DNA from: Micavibrio_C sp965231165
Lineage (GTDB): Bacteria > Pseudomonadota > Alphaproteobacteria > Micavibrionales > Micavibrionaceae
Direction: 5' to 3'
Length of the DNA: 64,000 bases
Assembly (NCBI GenBank): GCA_965231165.1
Contig: OZ246421.1
Coordinates: 248,001-312,000, forward strand
How positions within the stretch are numbered: position 1 is the stretch's first letter; the number at the start of each line of letters is the position of its first letter. Made by a program: the position numbers and the translations under genes. The notes below the pieces were generated by a model. It worked only from the letters and a program-made list of their open reading frames with translations. It did not search any database and was not told where the DNA came from. Of the stretch, positions 25,044 to 35,401 are shown in pieces.

Positions 25044-25250
25044 TTACTCGAAGCGCGGTACGTCCGGATTGTATTCGTTCTTTTTCTGGCCGTCGTCGCG
25101 GGTGCCGTCACGGTTCCAGCCCGGGGGCGGCAGACGGTCATCGATGTAATCGTGCAGGGGGACCTGGACTTCGCGGAACTGGTCGCGCGCTTTGTCCTTG
25201 TTCGGGATCATATGCGGTGGAATTTTGTAATAGTCGCTCATGTCTGCCAT
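25044..25250 (-). CDS. Small hydrophilic protein, unknown
   Basis: A 68-residue, highly charged and proline-containing protein without signal or membrane segments (SDYYKIPPHMIPNKDKARDQ; LPPPGWNRDG). It lies 75 nt upstream of the glycyl-tRNA synthetase gene on the same strand. The alternative ATG at 25241 gives a product starting MSDYYK and is better spaced from GGGG upstream. I know of no function; composition matches the chromosome, which supports a real gene. Confidence 0.6.
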   Translation of the reverse strand: MADMSDYYKIPPHMIPNKDKARDQFREVQVPLHDYIDDRLPPPGWNRDGTRDDGQKKNEYNPDVPRFE

Positions 25251-25352
25251 CCCCGGCTAATTCTTAATTGTTAGTAGGATGATGACATAAAGCGGGGTCT
25301 TTGTGCAACTAAATTGCTGAAAACCGCGGTTTTCTTGAAATTATTGGGATAT

Positions 25353-25937
25353 TTACTGGGATTTTGCGGGGGCGCTGGCGAAGACGGTATCGCACCAGGA
25401 TTCCACCTCGCCGGAGCGGAATTCGCCCTGACGGGCATAAGCGCGGCACAGCGCGACGCCGCCGTTCTCGCCTTTTACCGAGATGTCCTGTTTCCAGTAG
25501 TTCATGCCGAAGGTCCTGGCGCAACGATCCCAATCCCCGGAGGTACTGGGGAGCACGTCACTGGCAAGATGGAGGAGGGAGGAATTGCTGTCAGCACGTT
25601 CAGGGAGGGTACGGTTCTCAACCTTTTCATCAAGTTGGGCCGTCACAAACGCCTGACAGTTACGGATCGTGGCCAGAGTTCTTTCTTCGGATGTCTGATA
25701 GAGATTGCCGATAGAGGGGAGGGCAACGGCAGGCAGAGACACAACGGGAGCAGAGCTGTCCCCGTATCTGACGTTGAGACCGGCTAATGCTCCAACAGAG
25801 AGGCACAGCACGACAAACAGAGTGGCTTTCCCGTTCTGGAGAGCAATGTAGAAAACGTCACCGAACCGGCCAGAGGCAACCAGTGTAGCGGTGGCAAGAA
25901 ACAGGATGGCGCCGAGTATGAGAAGCATGTTTGTCAT
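25353..25937 (-). CDS. Membrane-anchored protein of unknown function
   Basis: A 194-residue protein with two membrane helices at the N-terminus (MLLILGAILFLATATLVA and ATLFVVLCLSVGALAGL), and a soluble, probably periplasmic part of about 140 residues. The soluble part holds four cysteines (RNCQAFV, DRCARTF, ALCRAYA, ESWCDTV) that could form two disulphides. No family is recognised. It is likely topologically a hairpin with the C-terminal domain outside. There is no clear Shine-Dalgarno for the ATG at 25937. Confidence 0.7.
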   Translation of the reverse strand: MTNMLLILGAILFLATATLVASGRFGDVFYIALQNGKATLFVVLCLSVGALAGLNVRYGDSSAPVVSLPAVALPSIGNLYQTSEERTLATIRNCQAFVTAQLDEKVENRTLPERADSNSSLLHLASDVLPSTSGDWDRCARTFGMNYWKQDISVKGENGGVALCRAYARQGEFRSGEVESWCDTVFASAPAKSQ

Positions 25938-26123
25938 AATACAAATATGACAGAGAAACCTTTATAACTCTTTGATTATTCAAACAGATTTTGGAAAGTT
26001 TGCAGAAAAATTAGGACGAATTTGATGTGTATTTTGGAAAATGCCTGATTGACAGAATATAGGGTGCGGCGTACCAATAGTCCCGGTTCATAATTTAAGA
26101 AATTTGCAGGAGGTTTTATAGAT

Positions 26124-26498
26124 ATGACTGAATCGAAACAAACAGATAAGGTTTCCGAACTGGCTAAATTCATTGGTTACGACGCTGAAGTTTTGCGCGC
26201 CATTGATTTGCCCGAAGAACGCCTGAACAACATGTTCGACCGCGCTAAAGCTATGAAAAAAATTACGAATTTTGTGCAGTTGCCAGCTCTGGTTTTGATG
26301 GTCGCTTGTATATTTGGGGCAATGACAGGGGATGATGAGGAAAGCAATAAAATCAAAGTGGGCGCTTATTTTCTGCTAGCCTCTGTTTTCGTTGGCAGCG
26401 TTTATGTAGCTGGTGGGAAAAACCCCACTAATGAATTGAATCAGGCGCGTGATGCGCGTCTTGTTGAACTGGCAAAACAGCAGCCTCCGCAGCCTTAA
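26124..26498 (+). CDS. Small two-helix membrane protein, unknown
   Basis: A 124-residue protein with an amphipathic N-terminal helix region (VSELAKFIGYDAEVLRAI), two membrane segments (about 51-67, LPALVLMVACIFGAM, and 77-96, VGAYFLLASVFVGSVYVAG) and a short charged tail. A strong AGGAGG ribosome-binding site lies at 26108-26113, supporting translation. A perfect hairpin terminator follows the stop codon. Function unknown. Confidence 0.75.
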   Translation: MTESKQTDKVSELAKFIGYDAEVLRAIDLPEERLNNMFDRAKAMKKITNFVQLPALVLMVACIFGAMTGDDEESNKIKVGAYFLLASVFVGSVYVAGGKNPTNELNQARDARLVELAKQQPPQP

Positions 26499-26514
26499 GC
26501 AGGCGCATTTTTCA

Positions 26515-26549
26515 AACAAAGCAGCAGGCCGATGGTCTGCTGCTTTGTT
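26515..26549. terminator. Bidirectional intrinsic terminator
   Basis: AACAAAGCAGCAG (26515-26527) pairs perfectly with CTGCTGCTTTGTT (26537-26549) around a 9-nt loop. It lies between converging genes and can serve both. Confidence 0.85.
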
Positions 26550-26551
26550 GT

Positions 26552-26926
26552 TTAATCATCCAGTTTATATCTTTGTGTTTCGATATCAATGTTGCCGTCG
26601 GCGCTGGTCGTGGTCGTTTTGCGCTTGATCTTGTCGCGGCCAAAATCGATTTCAACCTCTTTGGCACCGATCAGGCCATCGGGCCCGGTGACGGTGGTTT
26701 TGCGGCTATACTCATCCCGGCTGCGTTCAACTTCGATACGGGTAGTAACAGGGTTCCCGGCGGCATCGGTCGCTGTTGTTTCAGTTGTGTAACTTTTTCC
26801 TGATAAGCCCGACATTTCATCGCCATACGGCGTAACCCAGTATCGCTTGTATGTGGCGGCTTGTGACGGCGCGGCCGAAAGAATGGCGAGGGCCGTCAGG
26901 GCGGTTATGATGACAGGGCGTTTCAT
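26552..26926 (-). CDS. Small secreted protein, unknown
   Basis: A 124-residue exported protein: signal peptide KRPVIITALTALAILSAA with cleavage near PSQA, then a threonine- and charge-rich mature part with repeated short beta-type units (TTETTATDAAGNPVTTRIEV, SRKTTVTGPDGL, KRKTTTTSADGN). The units suggest a small repeat of T-T-x-T-x-x-D/P-G-N type. The start at 26926 follows GAGGG; the frame begins at 26962 without a site. Function unknown. Confidence 0.75.
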   Translation of the reverse strand: MKRPVIITALTALAILSAAPSQAATYKRYWVTPYGDEMSGLSGKSYTTETTATDAAGNPVTTRIEVERSRDEYSRKTTVTGPDGLIGAKEVEIDFGRDKIKRKTTTTSADGNIDIETQRYKLDD

Positions 26927-26983
26927 GGTAAACCCTCTTTCACTTTCATTGCTGGCTATCACACAAACGTAGTAGATCGGCCT

Positions 26984-27298
26984 TTACTCCCTTTTTGATT
27001 GTAAATATTTCTTGGCGGCGGTTTGTTCAGAACGATCTTTCTCCTCTGTCTTTTCTTCGGCGGTGATCGTAGTGCATTCTTCTTTCGGGGTATCGCCCAA
27101 GCAATCCGCCTCTGTAAAAACGGCTAGCGGGTAAACGTAGGCTCTGACCTTTACATCCAGCTTTTCTTTAGAGTTGGTCTCGTCGTCTGCGCGCCCTGTA
27201 GAGGATGATAGGATTGTCAGGAGCGTTAACAGCGCCATCATGCCGGGCCTTTTGATGGCTGGATGAAAATTCTTTCTTATGGGCGTATTGTGTTTCAT
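26984..27298 (-). CDS. Small secreted protein with a basic N-terminus, unknown
   Basis: A 104-residue protein: basic N-terminal extension (MKHNTPIRKNFHPAIKRPG), hydrophobic signal core (MMALLTLLTILSSS), cleavage about after GRA, and a strongly charged mature part with two cysteines (EADCLGD, EECTTI) and a lysine/glutamate-rich end. Predicted periplasmic. It lies upstream of the preceding secreted protein on the same strand, so both may be cotranscribed. No known family. Confidence 0.6.
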   Translation of the reverse strand: MKHNTPIRKNFHPAIKRPGMMALLTLLTILSSSTGRADDETNSKEKLDVKVRAYVYPLAVFTEADCLGDTPKEECTTITAEEKTEEKDRSEQTAAKKYLQSKRE

Positions 27299-27382
27299 AA
27301 TGAGACTTCTTCGCTGCGGGTTCTTCTCGCAAACGAAATGGCTGTGTCTTTGCTTCCCTTTTAGTTAGAAGGTTTCGTGGGT

Positions 27383-27880
27383 ATGGTTGACATCATCATA
27401 AAACCGGCAGAGTTGAAGGACATGCCTGCGCTATCCGCGCTGGTAAGCATGCATGAGGATGGTTATTTCGAGCGCTGTTTTCAGGAGCAGGCGGAGGGCA
27501 AGCGTGAAATTCTGGTGGCAGTACGTGATGGGCGTATCTCTGGTTACGTATTTCTGAACTGGAATCCGCGTTACCAGCCGTTTCGCCGTTTAGGTATCCC
27601 TGAAATACAAGATTTATTCGTGTTGCCTGATGCGCGTCGTCAGGGCATCGGCGAGATGATGGTTAAGGCTTGTGAAGATATGGCCCGCGCTAAAAATTGT
27701 ACGCAGATGGGTATTGCCGTGGGGCTGCATGCCGGGTTCGGTGCTGCTCAACGAATTTATGTGCGATTGGGCTATGTGCCGGACGGTGCGGGTATTATGC
27801 ATGACCGTGACGCCGTGCGCGTGGGGGAGATGCGCGCCATCGACGATGATCTGACATTGATGATGGTAAAAGACCTTTAA
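27383..27880 (+). CDS. GNAT-family N-acetyltransferase
   Basis: A 165-residue acyl-CoA-dependent acetyltransferase. The GNAT core is visible: DIIIKPAELKDMPAL (beta-1/alpha-1), REILVAVRDGRISGYVFL, the CoA pyrophosphate-binding motif A LFVLPDARRQGIGEMMV, and the C-terminal AAQRIYVRLGYVPDG. The substrate cannot be told. The ATG at 27383 is 10 nt from AGAAGG; GTG at 27377 is an alternative. Its stop lies 3 nt from the stop of the converging paralogue gene. Confidence 0.85.
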   Translation: MVDIIIKPAELKDMPALSALVSMHEDGYFERCFQEQAEGKREILVAVRDGRISGYVFLNWNPRYQPFRRLGIPEIQDLFVLPDARRQGIGEMMVKACEDMARAKNCTQMGIAVGLHAGFGAAQRIYVRLGYVPDGAGIMHDRDAVRVGEMRAIDDDLTLMMVKDL

Positions 27881-27883
27881 GGC

Positions 27884-28486
27884 TCAGTTCAGCAATTTGC
27901 TGCCGGACAGGTTTTTGTTGAGCGGGTCGCTGAGGGCGCTTTTCACTTCCGGAGTATGCCCGTCATCCAGAATTTTATCTTCGATATAGCAGCGTGTCGC
28001 AAAATCGAGTGCTTCTAGCAGTTCGTTGTTGAAAGCGTCATTATTTACGATATAGGGCGAGAGAATAGTGTCCAACGGCGCGGTGCGCAGATTGTGGATG
28101 GCGTCTATCCGTGCGTCGGCTTCTTTCTGTTTGGCTTTGCTGGGGTCAGCCAATGAATCGCTGAGGGCATCGGCGTAGTCGTCCAGATAGAGAAGGGAGG
28201 TTTCAATCACGGGCTGCAGATCGAATGTCGTTTGCTTGATAACGTCATGCGTTTCCGATTCCATCAGTGTCAATTGCGCGACTGTGCTTTTCTCCAGATC
28301 CATTTTTATGATCAGTGTATAGGCACCGTCAGGCAGGTGTTGCATTTTGACGGCATCACGTCTCAGATCGGCTAATATTTCGATCATTTCCTGAGCGTGT
28401 TCAGCGTCCTGATGTGCGGCCATTGATTCCATCAGGGCGTCTTTCGTTTTTTCGTCGAAGATGATTGAGGTCAGCAGTGCGGGCAT
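27884..28486 (-). CDS. Uncharacterised protein, member B of a tandem paralogue pair
   Basis: A 200-residue acidic soluble protein. Segments LTSIIFDEKTKDALME, LPDGAYTLIIKMDLEKS, AQLTLMESETHD and NNDAFNNELLEALDF align in order with the upstream gene (28471-29049), so the two arose by duplication and have diverged strongly. The start overlaps the 3' end of that gene by 16 nt, suggesting coupled translation. AGGAA lies about 9 nt upstream. No known domain or function. Confidence 0.75.
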   Translation of the reverse strand: MPALLTSIIFDEKTKDALMESMAAHQDAEHAQEMIEILADLRRDAVKMQHLPDGAYTLIIKMDLEKSTVAQLTLMESETHDVIKQTTFDLQPVIETSLLYLDDYADALSDSLADPSKAKQKEADARIDAIHNLRTAPLDTILSPYIVNNDAFNNELLEALDFATRCYIEDKILDDGHTPEVKSALSDPLNKNLSGSKLLN

Positions 28487-29049
28487 GGTGCGGGGTTCCT
28501 GTTATGGCTGTTTGTCTTATCATCATAAAGCGGGCAATGTGCGTTAATCGCGGGGGCCATCAGGTAATCCAGCGCTTTCACCAGCCGTTCGTTGAAGGCC
28601 GGGTTGTTTTCAATGAGGGGTTTGAACAATTCCCCCATATCCTCTGCGCGCTTCTTCAATATTTTCCGATCCAGCATGGCGTAACCGTCGCTGTCGTCAA
28701 AACAATCCGATTCATCGTCATTGTCGATGGACAGCGTATCAAAGAAGCTTTTTCTGATGCTTGTTTCGGCGGCGCTGAATTTGCACAAATCTATTTTTGC
28801 CAGATGCGCGAGCTTGGCGTCTTCTGTGAGAAGCGATAGATGAATGTCGGGACTTTTAAAGGGGTTGCCCTGTACCAAAAGAATGTAGTCGCCGTCAGGT
28901 CTATTATTCAGGATAACGGGTTCATTCAGTTGAGTCACCGCGTCATGTGTTTCCTGATCGAATGTTTTGCCCGCCTGATTGTATGGGCATTGCTCGATAC
29001 AGCACATGGCGGTTTCGTCGAAGACAAAGGCGGTCAGCTTTGCTGCCAT
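28471..29049 (-). CDS. Uncharacterised protein, member A of a tandem paralogue pair
   Basis: A 192-residue acidic soluble protein. LTAFVFDETAMCCIEQ, RPDGDYILLVQGNPFKS, IHLSLLTEDAKLAHLA and NNPAFNERLVKALDYL match the downstream paralogue in order. Its own features are a Cys/His-rich C-terminal tail (INAHCPLYDD, NPAPCPHC) and a CCxxxxCP stretch near residue 16, which could bind metal. AGGGAG lies upstream of the ATG at 29049. No known family. Confidence 0.75.
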   Translation of the reverse strand: MAAKLTAFVFDETAMCCIEQCPYNQAGKTFDQETHDAVTQLNEPVILNNRPDGDYILLVQGNPFKSPDIHLSLLTEDAKLAHLAKIDLCKFSAAETSIRKSFFDTLSIDNDDESDCFDDSDGYAMLDRKILKKRAEDMGELFKPLIENNPAFNERLVKALDYLMAPAINAHCPLYDDKTNSHNRNPAPCPHC

Positions 29050-29184
29050 TTTTATAAACTCCCTATGTCACATTTACATAAATTTCAATGAAACTGTCAA
29101 CAAATCCTCTGTCAGGGACAAAAGGTGGCTGAGGATAAAGCGGAATCAGTGTAGTCTGGTGCAACGCAATAACAGGAGGTTCGT

Positions 29185-31875
<2,691 letters not shown>

Positions 31876-31882
31876 GTTTTCG

Positions 31883-32437
31883 CTAAAGCATATTCGTTGG
31901 GAACTGTGTCGGATATTTCTTGCACAGGTTTGCGTTCGATTCCTTCGCAGAGTTCTTTATGGCTCTGATTTTTTTCAGGTCTGAAATGTTTATTAGAGCG
32001 CTCAGTGCCAGCGGCGCCACAATGGGATTCACTAAAGAAATAGCTCCTAGGAACAGAGCATCAAATTTGTTCTTTTTGAAGTGTGCGATCAGATTGAGAT
32101 CATCTTTGCCAAAATTTTTGATCTGCGCGCAAGATTTTTGCAGCGGTGCCATCTGAAAGGTACTTTCGTGGTCAGCCAGATCTTCGGCCATCTGGTTGAA
32201 GCTGTCGCGTATTTTGACAGCTGTGTCCCTACTGCGTTTCGTATCCCAGAGGTTGAATACAGTCATAAGGGCAAGGGCCGGCATAGTGCCTTGCGGCAGG
32301 AGCGCCATCATTCCTAATGACACGCCCATGACCGCAGCAGTCAATATGCTCTTTTCTTTAAGAGATTTAGAGGTTGTGGTCTCAATTAGTTCAGTGGCTT
32401 TGTAAGCCAGATCTTCTGGTTTTTGCAGGCCTGCCAT
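31883..32437 (-). CDS. Helical protein with two hydrophobic hairpins, unknown
   Basis: A 184-residue, mostly helical protein. Two hydrophobic stretches (SILTAAVMGVSLGMMALL with MPALALMTVF; and ALFLGAISLVNPIVAPLALS) could be membrane hairpins; the intervening part is charged. The ATG at 32437 follows AAAGGAT. It converges on ppdK with 7 nt between stop codons. No family is recognised. Confidence 0.7.
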   Translation of the reverse strand: MAGLQKPEDLAYKATELIETTTSKSLKEKSILTAAVMGVSLGMMALLPQGTMPALALMTVFNLWDTKRSRDTAVKIRDSFNQMAEDLADHESTFQMAPLQKSCAQIKNFGKDDLNLIAHFKKNKFDALFLGAISLVNPIVAPLALSALINISDLKKIRAIKNSAKESNANLCKKYPTQFPTNML

Positions 32438-32480
32438 GTTTTTATCCTTTGTTGGGAAAGGAATAGCAAACGATTAGTTC

Positions 32481-33257
32481 TTATGTCAATAATTTAAGAA
32501 TCTGGGGGTCGAGCCTGTCCTTATATTCATCCTTGAGCAAAGCGAGGCCTATATCCCCGCAGGATGAGCGCATTTCCCCGGCCAGATGGCCGTCTGTGGT
32601 CATGATATCACTGCCGGGGGCAAGAAGGGTTCCGGTGATTTTTACCGGGACCAGGTGCTTCTTGGCAAGGCCGCGGTTATGCATGCGGGCGGTGATTTCC
32701 TGTCCGATATAGCAGCCTTTGGTGAAGGACACACCGTGGAAAATATCAATGCCGCTTTCGATCATCGTCGATTTTTCAATCTCCATGTCGCGGCTGCCAT
32801 CGGGGATGCCTAAAGATATGCGCAGGCGATCCCAAATTTCGTAAGGTTGTTCATCCATGTTGTCAGGCTTGATGAAGGTGCGGTGGCCGAGGTCCGGGTG
32901 GCGCGGATCAGGGGGCAGGTCGGTGCCAAACAGGACATAAACCGGGACATTATTCTCCAGCGAAAGATCCACCTTTGATCGCAGGCGGTACATCGTCAGT
33001 TTCTTGAGCAGATCTTCGGCACGGGTGCCGCCTTCGCATTCCAGCAGATAATCATCGCCGTCACGGCTGATGAAAAAATCGAACAGGAATTTCCCCTGCG
33101 GCGTCAGCAGGCAGGAATATATGGTGGGCTGTGAGGTTAGCAGTTCCATATCATTGGTGATCAGGTTCTGCAGGAAATGATGTGCATCGACACCGCCCGC
33201 TCGGATAATGGCGCGGCTGGGGATGCTGACAAAATAGGGTTTATGAGGTTGATCCAT
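32481..33257 (-). CDS. ygfZ: YgfZ/GcvT-like folate-binding iron-sulphur assembly protein
   Basis: A tetrahydrofolate-dependent protein that helps maintain certain iron-sulphur enzymes such as MiaB. The 258-residue product has FLQNLITNDMELL, LTPQGKFLFDFFI and the signature KGCYIGQE with its conserved cysteine, preceding ITARMHNRG. The upstream gap to the divergent glycosyltransferase gene is filled by a nested repeat (33266-33420), so its promoter must lie in or next to that repeat. No Shine-Dalgarno is seen before the ATG at 33257. Confidence 0.9.
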   Translation of the reverse strand: MDQPHKPYFVSIPSRAIIRAGGVDAHHFLQNLITNDMELLTSQPTIYSCLLTPQGKFLFDFFISRDGDDYLLECEGGTRAEDLLKKLTMYRLRSKVDLSLENNVPVYVLFGTDLPPDPRHPDLGHRTFIKPDNMDEQPYEIWDRLRISLGIPDGSRDMEIEKSTMIESGIDIFHGVSFTKGCYIGQEITARMHNRGLAKKHLVPVKITGTLLAPGSDIMTTDGHLAGEMRSSCGDIGLALLKDEYKDRLDPQILKLLT

Positions 33258-33265
33258 AATCTTTA

Positions 33266-33420
33266 TTTACCACAGAGGGCACAGAGATCACAGCGCTTTT
33301 CATCTCTGTCATCGCGAGGAGTATAACGACGAAGCGATCCAGAAGAATGGAAATTTCATAGATTCTGGATTTGACGATAGAGCGGAAAAACACTGTGACC
33401 GCTGTGGGCGCTGTGGTAAA
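33266..33420. repeat. Nested inverted-repeat element between ygfZ and the GT9 gene
   Basis: Outer arms TTTACCACAGAGGGCACAGA... (33266-33301) and an imperfect complement ending CGCTGTGGTAAA (33385-33420) are 36 nt each. The interior holds a truncated copy of the GTCATCGCGAGG...GCGATCCAGAA type palindrome (33308-33342) with only the start of its second arm (TTCTGGAT, 33363-33370). ACCACAGAGG-type inverted repeats are common small dispersed elements in bacteria. The unit covers nearly the whole divergent intergenic region. Confidence 0.8.
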
Positions 33421-33430
33421 ACCTTTTATT

Positions 33431-34396
33431 ATGAAGGTTCTTTTTATCACATCCAGCCGTCTTGGCGATGCGGTTTTATCAACCGGGTTGCTGGACCATA
33501 TCGTGCGCACGTATCCGGGTGCGCGGGTGACGGTCGTCTGCGGGCCGCTGGCGGCGTCTATCTTTGAAGGGCTGCCGGGGCTGGAACGGATTATCCCGCT
33601 TAAGAAGAAAAAACGTAACGGCCACTGGATTGATCTATGGCGTACGGCATGGCCGGTCAAATGGGACATGGTTGTCGATTTACGCAACAGCGCGGTGTCG
33701 CGCCTGGTCCGGGCGAAGGCGCGTTATATTTTTTCAAACCATATCGATCCGTCCCTGCATAAGGTCGAACAGAACGCGGCAGTGATGAAACTGGATTATG
33801 TGCCTGCGCCGACTTTGTGGCCGACGCCCACGCAGACAAAAAAAGCGCATGCGCTGATCCCGGCGGGTGGGCCGGTGCTGGCGGTGGGTCCGACGGCGAA
33901 CTGGGTCGGGAAGACATGGCCTGCGGAACGGTTTATCGCGCTGATATCAGAGCTTACGCAGGCGGACGGCATTTTGCCCTATGCGCGGGTAGCGGTGTTT
34001 GCCGCGCCGGGCGAGGAGGCGGCGGCCTATGAAGTACTGAACAGCATACCGGAGGGGGCGCAGATCGATATGATCGCCAAGGTCAATCCCGGCACAGCGG
34101 CGGCAGCGTTACAGCATTGTGCCTTGTATATCGGTAATGATTCAGGGCTGATGCATTGCGCGGCGGCGGGCGGGGTTCCGACATTTGGTTTGTTCGGGCC
34201 GAGTTGGCCGCATATTTACCGGCCATGGGGAGCGCATGCCGCTTATGTTTCTACGCCTGAGAATTTTGATCAGCTTATTGATTTCCCTGGCTATGACAGC
34301 AAGACAGTCGGGTCGTTGATGACATCACTATCGGTGGAAAAAGTATTCCATGCGGTGCATGATTTCTGGGTGGATCAAAAAAGCGAATCCGCCTAA
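33431..34396 (+). CDS. Glycosyltransferase family 9 (heptosyltransferase-like)
   Basis: A 321-residue GT-B transferase related to the lipopolysaccharide heptosyltransferases. It starts KVLFITSSRLGDAVLSTGLL, has VVDLRNSAVSRLV in the N-terminal domain, VGPTANWVGKTWPAERF, and the donor-binding GNDSGLMHCAAAGGVPTFGLFGPS in the C-terminal half. It probably adds a sugar to the lipopolysaccharide core at the cytosolic face of the inner membrane. The exact donor is unknown. The ATG at 33431 lies 10 nt after the repeat element; no Shine-Dalgarno is visible. A strong terminator follows. Confidence 0.9.
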   Translation: MKVLFITSSRLGDAVLSTGLLDHIVRTYPGARVTVVCGPLAASIFEGLPGLERIIPLKKKKRNGHWIDLWRTAWPVKWDMVVDLRNSAVSRLVRAKARYIFSNHIDPSLHKVEQNAAVMKLDYVPAPTLWPTPTQTKKAHALIPAGGPVLAVGPTANWVGKTWPAERFIALISELTQADGILPYARVAVFAAPGEEAAAYEVLNSIPEGAQIDMIAKVNPGTAAAALQHCALYIGNDSGLMHCAAAGGVPTFGLFGPSWPHIYRPWGAHAAYVSTPENFDQLIDFPGYDSKTVGSLMTSLSVEKVFHAVHDFWVDQKSESA

Positions 34397-34398
34397 AG

Positions 34399-34428
34399 AA
34401 AAATCCCCCGCGCTGGCGGGGGATTTTT
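34399..34428. terminator. Bidirectional intrinsic terminator
   Basis: AAAAATCCCCCGC (34399-34411) pairs perfectly with GCGGGGGATTTTT (34416-34428) around GCTG. It serves the glycosyltransferase gene on the plus strand and the small gene on the minus strand. Confidence 0.92.
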
Positions 34429-34444
34429 GAATCTGCGAAGTGTC

Positions 34445-34705
34445 TTACACAACCTGTTCCGGCGGATTGCGGCGAATTTCGAAGTTCTTGGCTTTCAGCG
34501 TTTTGGCTAGGCTATCAATATTATGTTCGGGAATTGTTGCTGAGTAAGACTGCCCGGCAGGGGAGAGTTCTCCCAGAACAACCTGATGCGCCCGCAATAC
34601 CGGTGCAATCGCATTGAATGTCTGGGTCAGGATGTTTTTCAGATCCTGGCGATCCTTGGCGGTTACATCTTTTTTGTACTGGATGGATACGGGTACAGTC
34701 GTCAT
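34445..34705 (-). CDS. Small cytosolic protein, unknown
   Basis: An 86-residue protein with a compact alpha/beta pattern (VPVSIQYKKDVTAKDRQDLK, QVVLGELSPAG, HNIDSLAKTLKAKNF) and no signal or membrane segment. AAAGGATT lies 7 nt before the ATG. It is 18 nt downstream of the lipoprotein gene on the same strand and ends at the shared terminator, so the two form a short operon. No known family. Confidence 0.7.
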   Translation of the reverse strand: MTTVPVSIQYKKDVTAKDRQDLKNILTQTFNAIAPVLRAHQVVLGELSPAGQSYSATIPEHNIDSLAKTLKAKNFEIRRNPPEQVV

Positions 34706-34723
34706 TTTGTAATCCTTTGAATC

Positions 34724-35269
34724 CTAGTTGTTCAAGCCGTCATACGGGCCTTTGGCCGGTGTGATCGGCTCATACTGTCCGGTCTTTTCGCGGTGGGCTT
34801 GCTGGTTGATGGCGTCGATATAATCGCGGCGCGATTCCTGACCGACGTCATACGGCATATGCTCAAGGCGTTCCCAGCCTTTGGCCATCATGCAGGTTTC
34901 GAAGTCGTGGTAGTTGCTGTGTTCGGCATACATATAGCCGTCACGTTCCGGGGTTTCCCACTGTGCGAGGGAGCCTTCGGGTGAATTCGGATCGGGTGTT
35001 CCGGCGCGCGTGTTGTTGCCGGGAATATTGGTGCGCAGGAAGCCGAGGCGCTCCAGTTCACGCAGTTCGGTGACGCAACGCGCGATATCGCGGTTCAGCA
35101 TCTGCTGCACTTTCGGGCCGCGCTGGAAGATGGCTTCGCTGGTGCTGCTGCGCTGCCAGTATTGCGCATCGTTCATCAATTGTGATTGTGTCGGGGTTGT
35201 GGAGCAAGCCGCCAGCGTTACAAGTGCTGCGCCTGTCAGAACCATGGACATGAATTTATGTGAAGCCAT
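34724..35269 (-). CDS. Lipoprotein of unknown function
   Basis: A 181-residue protein with a lipoprotein signal peptide, SMVLTGAALVTLAAC, and the lipobox LAAC placing the lipidated cysteine at residue 22. The mature part is hydrophilic with two further cysteines (ARCVTELRE, FETCMMAKGW) and ends in a proline-containing tail. The FETCMMAKGW motif resembles a short C-terminal segment often seen in small alphaproteobacterial lipoproteins. It lies upstream of the 86-residue gene. Function unknown. Confidence 0.8.
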   Translation of the reverse strand: MASHKFMSMVLTGAALVTLAACSTTPTQSQLMNDAQYWQRSSTSEAIFQRGPKVQQMLNRDIARCVTELRELERLGFLRTNIPGNNTRAGTPDPNSPEGSLAQWETPERDGYMYAEHSNYHDFETCMMAKGWERLEHMPYDVGQESRRDYIDAINQQAHREKTGQYEPITPAKGPYDGLNN

Positions 35270-35401
35270 TGGGATACCGCCCGGGAATCTGTTTAAGAGA
35301 ATCTGTTAGAAACAGTGTGTTAAAACATACCAAGAGCTGCACCAAGGCTCAATGCAGAATTGGGGCGGTTTTGTAAATTGTCCCCATTTGTCTGATTATG
35401 G

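Noticed and set aside
25976..26173. 65-codon minus-strand frame
   Set aside because: Overlaps the start and ribosome-binding site of the plus-strand gene at 26124; no own start signal or recognisable features.
33241..33687. 148-codon minus-strand frame upstream of ygfZ
   Set aside because: Runs through the repeat element and the glycosyltransferase gene; TTG-type start, no supporting motif.
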